Source: a virus. Taken from it: 62,258 nucleotides of DNA. The stretch is from IMG/VR virus record IMGVR_UViG_3300009049_000003, positions 1 to 62,258 of that record. One strand, 5' to 3'. The notes under the pieces were generated by a model. That model made no database searches. It worked only from the letters and a program-made list of their open reading frames with translations, and was not told where the DNA came from. Positions 58,581-62,258 of the stretch are shown here, in pieces (position 1 is the first letter of the stretch; each line of letters begins with the position of its first letter). Position numbers and translations under genes: made by a program.

Positions 58581-59501
58581 ATGGCTATCAAGGCTTCTGG
58601 CACTTTATCGATACAAGATATTGTTGATGAATTTGGAGGTACCGAACCTCATAGTTTAAACGAATATTATCGTGGTGGTGATAATGTATCTAACAACTCG
58701 TATAATCAAAACATTCCTACAAACGGTGAAATATCGGTAGGAGATTTTTATAGTGCAAGAGCCTCAGTTCAGTTTGCAATATTAGCATACGGTGGTGGAG
58801 GCGGTGGAGGTAACGGCTTTGCAGATGGTTCTGGATCTGGAAGAACCAATCAAGGTCGAAGCTCTGGTATTATGTCAGAAGCAACATATAATCTATACGT
58901 GACAAATGGTAATATAGGAACTGTAAATGTTCCTTCTGGAAATTATCTTGCTGCGGCAATTGCGACAGGCGGAGCTGGAGGATTTATAGCAAACAGTAAC
59001 GGAACTTCTGCTGGTTTTGCAGGTGGAGGTACAGAATTCGGAGAAGGTGGTGCAGGCGGTGTTGTTAATAATATAGGTGGAGATGCACCTTGGGGACATT
59101 GGGGCTCAGGAGGTGGCGGAGCTGGTGGAGATAACGGTTCTGGATCGTATCTTGGTTATAACAACGATAGTCCTGGTGAAGCCGGTACTGGAGGAAATCA
59201 GGGTAGTAACATTACTATAAGTTTAGATTTAGTTGCTGGCGTAAAGTATTATGTAATGATCGGAGGCGGTGGTCAAAACGGTACAGGTGGAAACTATGCG
59301 GGTGGAGACGGAAATCCTGGAGCAGTTTTATATAGAATTAATAGTGATGAGTTGCCTCAATTTGTAGGAACAGGTAACAACGCTGACGGTGTAATCGCTC
59401 CAGAAGAAGCGACTGGAACTGAAGCGCTTAGAATAAAAAATCACGTTTTTGAAATTGTATTAACAAATAGTGGTGATATCACTACTACAAAAGTATTTTG
59501 A
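58581..59501 (+). CDS. Glycine-rich tail fibre adhesin
   Basis: 306 residues. LSIQDIVDEFGGTEPHSLNEYYRGG (two parts, 8-32) is an attachment module common to T4-like marine phage fibres. From about residue 70 to 260 the chain has many Gly blocks (YGGGGGGG, ATGGAGG, GGGGAGGDNG, MIGGGGQNGTGG), the composition of the polyglycine-II sandwich of gp38-type tip adhesins. It ends with a short beta domain. Host recognition at the fibre tip is likely. The gene follows the S74 fibre by one base. Confidence 0.75.
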   Translation: MAIKASGTLSIQDIVDEFGGTEPHSLNEYYRGGDNVSNNSYNQNIPTNGEISVGDFYSARASVQFAILAYGGGGGGGNGFADGSGSGRTNQGRSSGIMSEATYNLYVTNGNIGTVNVPSGNYLAAAIATGGAGGFIANSNGTSAGFAGGGTEFGEGGAGGVVNNIGGDAPWGHWGSGGGGAGGDNGSGSYLGYNNDSPGEAGTGGNQGSNITISLDLVAGVKYYVMIGGGGQNGTGGNYAGGDGNPGAVLYRINSDELPQFVGTGNNADGVIAPEEATGTEALRIKNHVFEIVLTNSGDITTTKVF

Positions 59502-59511
59502 GGAATAAGAT

Positions 59512-60126
59512 ATGGATATGAAAAAATTCAAAGGCTTTTATCCATCTTTAGATAGAGCTTTAGATATTGTTCCGAATAATATGATACATTCTCTTGTTTT
59601 TACAAGAAGAGAAAATTCATTTACTGCTGCTCTTATAATGCATTACAGAGGTGATGAATATAGAGAAAAGTTTGAAGAACTAATTAATTATGATCTCGGA
59701 GCAGATTGGTATAAAGCAGCTTATAGAATTAACGTTGCATTTATGTGTGTAGACTTAGAAAGTATTGATACAGAATCATTAAGAGTTTATAAAAACCAAC
59801 CACAAAATATCCCTACTGGAATAGAAGCTACAGATGATGTAGAAGATTGGCATGAAAATTTAGGTTATTATATTAACACTAAAACTAATGAAGTTTTAGG
59901 AACTAAACACTACATAAGAAGTTCGCGAGATCGCTGTTACAAAATTGATTATTATGACAAATCTGGCAATAAAATAAAAGAAGATCAAAGAGAAGTTATA
60001 GGCGAATATGAAGACTGGAACGGTCCTAAAGAAATCTATAATATTGCGGTAGAAGCTGGTGTCTCAACTGGGTTTGCTAAGAAAGTAAACAAAGATCAAG
60101 GCTATTTTATTGTTCACCAGGACTAA
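59512..60126 (+). CDS. Protein downstream of the adhesin, function unknown
   Basis: 204 residues, mixed alpha/beta and charged, with DLGADWYKAAYRINVAFMCVDLES (two parts, about 62-85) and a C-terminal basic helix. Position after two fibre genes suggests a fibre assembly factor or minor virion protein. No family is recognised. GAGGAA ribosome site. Confidence 0.65.
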   Translation: MDMKKFKGFYPSLDRALDIVPNNMIHSLVFTRRENSFTAALIMHYRGDEYREKFEELINYDLGADWYKAAYRINVAFMCVDLESIDTESLRVYKNQPQNIPTGIEATDDVEDWHENLGYYINTKTNEVLGTKHYIRSSRDRCYKIDYYDKSGNKIKEDQREVIGEYEDWNGPKEIYNIAVEAGVSTGFAKKVNKDQGYFIVHQD

Positions 60127-60144
60127 CATCCTCAGCCAGATTTA

Positions 60145-60152
60145 TATAAATA
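60145..60152 (+). promoter_or_regulatory. T4-type late promoter TATAAATA for the last fibre gene
   Basis: Exact TATAAATA, 32 nt before the start at 60184. Confidence 0.75.
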
Positions 60153-60183
60153 AAAGAAATTAGATTTAAAAAGGTACTCGAGA

Positions 60184-62258
60184 ATGTCGTTGATTTCAGA
60201 ACTAGGTCCGATAAAAGGCGCTAATACAAGATCCGAGGACTTGTTTGTCATTGTTAACTTGATCCAAGGTGATGACGGAACGAAAAACATCACACGAAAA
60301 GAGATGGTCCAAGCTCTTCAGTATGAAATATTCAATAGAATAACTATTACTGGCGGGACGATATCAAACGTTACGATGTCTTCTTCTACTCTTAACACAG
60401 TTATTATCAATGACTCAGCATATAATAACGGAACGATTACAGGTTCAGCACTAAGCTCTGTATCTATTATTAATTCTACAGCAAATAATCTTACTATTAC
60501 GAGCTCAGATTTCTCTGATGGTACTGGTAACAATAACATCTTTACCAACACTACTTTAATTGACTCAGACATCCTTGATAGTGATGCCAACAATATGTTA
60601 ATTGATAACTCTGATTTCTCTAATGGAACAGGCAATAATAACGTATTTACAAATTCACGTATCGATAACTCTGATTTTGCGAATGTTGCAATTGAAGGTG
60701 GTACTGCTAATAATCTAACTCTTACGAATGTTATCATCGACGAAATCGTTCTTGAAGACGCGTTGATGTCAAACTCAGTAATCATTACTACTGACTTTAG
60801 TAATGGTACAATTCGTGACACAGCAATTTCTGGTAATACAACTATCGTTGACGCTAATTTCTCTAATGGCGACATTCGTGACACAGACTTAGATAATGTT
60901 GATATTACAAACTCTCGTTTTTCAAATGGTCAAATTTGGGATACAACTGTAAGCAACTCAACTATTATTGACACGACTGCAAATAACATTGTAATGACAT
61001 CTTCAATCATATCAAGTTCTGCACTTAATGATAGTACTGCTAACAATGTTAACGTTACAAACTCAGACTTCTCTGATGGAACCGGTAACAATAACATCTT
61101 TACCAATACTACTATTCAAGATGGTACACTTGCTAATAACGTTATTACCAACTCATCATTCCAAGGTACACTTGATAATGTAACTGCTCAGAATATGACA
61201 ATCACAAGTTCATCAACTGAAGGACTTGGTCAACAAAAATCAGTTATTGAAAATTCAGAATTTAAAGATGGTACTGTATCTAATTCATCAATCGAGGAAA
61301 GCACTCTTGTTGATTTTGATATGGATATTACCAGAACATTCGAGCCTATGCTTGATGAAGATAGTTACTTTGCTCTAAAGAACGTCAAAACTGGCGATAC
61401 AGAGAAAATGACTTATCGTCAACTTTACAACGAATTCTCAAAGAAAACAGAAAAATCTCTTAAAGTACATGTTGCTTCGGACGGTAACGATGATTATCCT
61501 GGTACAATTCTACAACCAGTTCGTACATTAAAACGTGCTGAGAAAATTGCTTTAGAAAAAGCTGGCGGATCTTATGATCGTAACGCAATTAATGATGCAG
61601 TTCACATTTCAGTAGGTCCAGGTACTTATTATGTAGATGAGCCTGTCATGTTGCCAGATGATTGTTCTATGACATCAACTGCTGGTCAGTACGCTACTGT
61701 AATTCAGAAAAAGCCAGGTTGGGAAAGAACAAACGGTATCTTAGTTGGATCTGGTTGTTACGTCCAAGGTTTCTCTTATATGAACTTTGAGGTAGATAAC
61801 TTTGACCAACCTGAAGGTGGTTTTGCTATCGCTTACAGACCGGGTGCTCTACTAAGACGTTCTCCATATCTTCGTGACTCTACACAGCTTTCAAACTTTA
61901 ATAGACTTGATGTTGAACCTCCGTTAAATCCGTTTAACTCAAAAGGTACCATCCTTGATTTAGGTCAGGAATTCTATTTAGTTGCAGGTCACTCTGCTCA
62001 AACTCAATTTGAAGTTGATGATGAAGTAACATTCTCATCTGGTGCAACAGGTTATGTTTCATATATTGCTGATATTGATACTAACAGACAAATTTATGTT
62101 CGTAACCTTAAAGGTAATGTTGAAGTTGGAGATATTTTATACGCGCAACGTGGTGGTACAGGTACTATCGAGTCAATCGGAATTGATGATTTCCCTAACA
62201 GACTAGTTGGTCGTGGCGGTGGTTGTCTACTCGCAGACAGAGCACAACTTGATACAGA
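60184..62258 (+). CDS. Large tail fibre/virion protein with beta-solenoid repeats (partial, runs off right edge)
   Basis: Open from ATG 60184 to the window end, 691 residues visible. An N-terminal module (SLISELGPIKGANTRSEDLF) resembles other fibre N-termini. Residues about 50-380 are degenerate repeats rich in Asn, Ser and Thr of the type T-x-N-N-x-x-I-x-x-S-x-F-S-N-G-T, expected to stack as a beta-solenoid. From about 425 a second domain begins, VHVASDGNDDYPGTILQPVRTLKRA (two parts), typical of pectate-lyase-like right-handed helices, followed by FVPGTYY-like turns. A virion adhesion or depolymerase protein is likely. The minus-strand frame across it is an artefact of the repeats. Confidence 0.8.
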   Translation, partial: MSLISELGPIKGANTRSEDLFVIVNLIQGDDGTKNITRKEMVQALQYEIFNRITITGGTISNVTMSSSTLNTVIINDSAYNNGTITGSALSSVSIINSTANNLTITSSDFSDGTGNNNIFTNTTLIDSDILDSDANNMLIDNSDFSNGTGNNNVFTNSRIDNSDFANVAIEGGTANNLTLTNVIIDEIVLEDALMSNSVIITTDFSNGTIRDTAISGNTTIVDANFSNGDIRDTDLDNVDITNSRFSNGQIWDTTVSNSTIIDTTANNIVMTSSIISSSALNDSTANNVNVTNSDFSDGTGNNNIFTNTTIQDGTLANNVITNSSFQGTLDNVTAQNMTITSSSTEGLGQQKSVIENSEFKDGTVSNSSIEESTLVDFDMDITRTFEPMLDEDSYFALKNVKTGDTEKMTYRQLYNEFSKKTEKSLKVHVASDGNDDYPGTILQPVRTLKRAEKIALEKAGGSYDRNAINDAVHISVGPGTYYVDEPVMLPDDCSMTSTAGQYATVIQKKPGWERTNGILVGSGCYVQGFSYMNFEVDNFDQPEGGFAIAYRPGALLRRSPYLRDSTQLSNFNRLDVEPPLNPFNSKGTILDLGQEFYLVAGHSAQTQFEVDDEVTFSSGATGYVSYIADIDTNRQIYVRNLKGNVEVGDILYAQRGGTGTIESIGIDDFPNRLVGRGGGCLLADRAQLDT
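60508..61113 (+). repeat. Near-identical 46-48 bp internal DNA repeats in the fibre gene
   Basis: Three copies at 60508-60555, 60613-60658 and 61066-61113, encoding variants of DFSDGTGNNNIFTN. The first and third differ at only a few positions over 48 bp, so they were probably duplicated recently or kept alike by recombination. Confidence 0.75.

Noticed and set aside
60318-60884. 188-codon open frame on the minus strand
   Set aside because: It lies opposite the repeat-rich fibre gene. Low-complexity, periodic codon use opens the antisense frame; it has no promoter or ribosome site, and the composition is that of a shadow.
60508-61113. CRISPR-like array
   Set aside because: The repeats are in frame within a long coding region, unequal in spacing and degenerate; no cas genes are present.
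1-62258. tRNA genes, integrase or attachment sites
   Set aside because: All gaps are short, and none holds a cloverleaf or recombinase gene that I can see; the window looks like a lytic phage core.

Overview
The window is a continuous stretch of an AT-rich genome of a T4-like myovirus (Caudoviricetes). Nearly every replication and tail gene has a recognisable T4 counterpart: topoisomerase 52 and 39, uvsY, uvsW, 55, 47, 46, 43, 42, cd, dexA, 45, 44, 62, regA, 26, 4, 48, 53, 5, 25, 6 and 8. The protein style is that of T4-like phages of marine bacteria: compact gp62, a small protein between 45 and 44, Hsp20, very large baseplate-periphery proteins, and fibres with the EFGG...LNEYYRGG N-terminus. 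The host cannot be named from sequence. It is probably Gram-negative with an ordinary sigma-70, because near-perfect TTGACA/TAGAAT promoters precede many genes and the tail carries two peptidoglycan-degrading domains. No tRNA, CRISPR array, insertion sequence, integrase or attachment site is visible, and no stretch longer than about 170 bases lacks a gene.

Layout. 0-2.2 kb (minus strand): topoisomerase subunits gp52 (cut by the edge) and a fused gp39. 2.4-11.7 kb (plus): a tail-tube-like protein, then recombination and replication (uvsY, uvsW, late sigma factor gp55, gp47/46, DNA polymerase gp43). 11.7-15.6 kb: a MazG pyrophosphohydrolase and a run of small unknown genes, many behind their own consensus promoter. 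15.6-22.5 kb: a tightly overlapping nucleotide and DNA modification operon (MazZ-like enzyme, dCMP hydroxymethylase, dCMP deaminase, a 2-oxoglutarate oxygenase, an adenine-type and a cytosine-C5-type methyltransferase, a GDSH protein), followed by DexA and a GT-A glycosyltransferase. 22.5-26.1 kb: sliding clamp, clamp loader, RegA, dUTPase. 26.1-31.6 kb: accessory genes, namely a secreted protein, Hsp20, a HAD hydrolase, membrane proteins, a class I fructose-bisphosphate aldolase, an NCS1 nucleobase permease and small unknowns. 31.6-36.3 kb (minus): tape measure, tail chaperones, tail tube/baseplate proteins and gp4. 36.4 kb to the right edge (plus): baseplate hub and wedge, a subtilisin-like protease, and tail fibres including a glycine-rich adhesin and a beta-solenoid fibre that runs off the edge.

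How it works together. Early genes use sigma-70-like promoters of one recurring type (GGTTGACATTT...TAGAATA). Late structural genes use T4-type TATAAATA boxes served by gp55 and gp45, including a divergent pair between gp4 and gp48. The nucleotide enzymes would remove or redirect dCTP precursors and make hydroxymethylated dCMP, so the DNA is predicted to carry 5-hydroxymethylcytosine, perhaps further decorated by the glycosyltransferase.

The most notable items are: a T TTT TTT slippery heptamer at the end of gp26 that would fuse it by -1 frameshift to a 53-residue ORF directly upstream of the tape measure (the arrangement of lambda G/GT); a complete NCS1 permease with a perfect inverted repeat around its promoter; a class I aldolase; a C5-methyltransferase-like protein beside a dCMP hydroxymethylase; three different degradative enzymes (lysozyme-like, M15 peptidase, subtilase) in the tail cluster; and a perfect-consensus antisense promoter behind uvsW.
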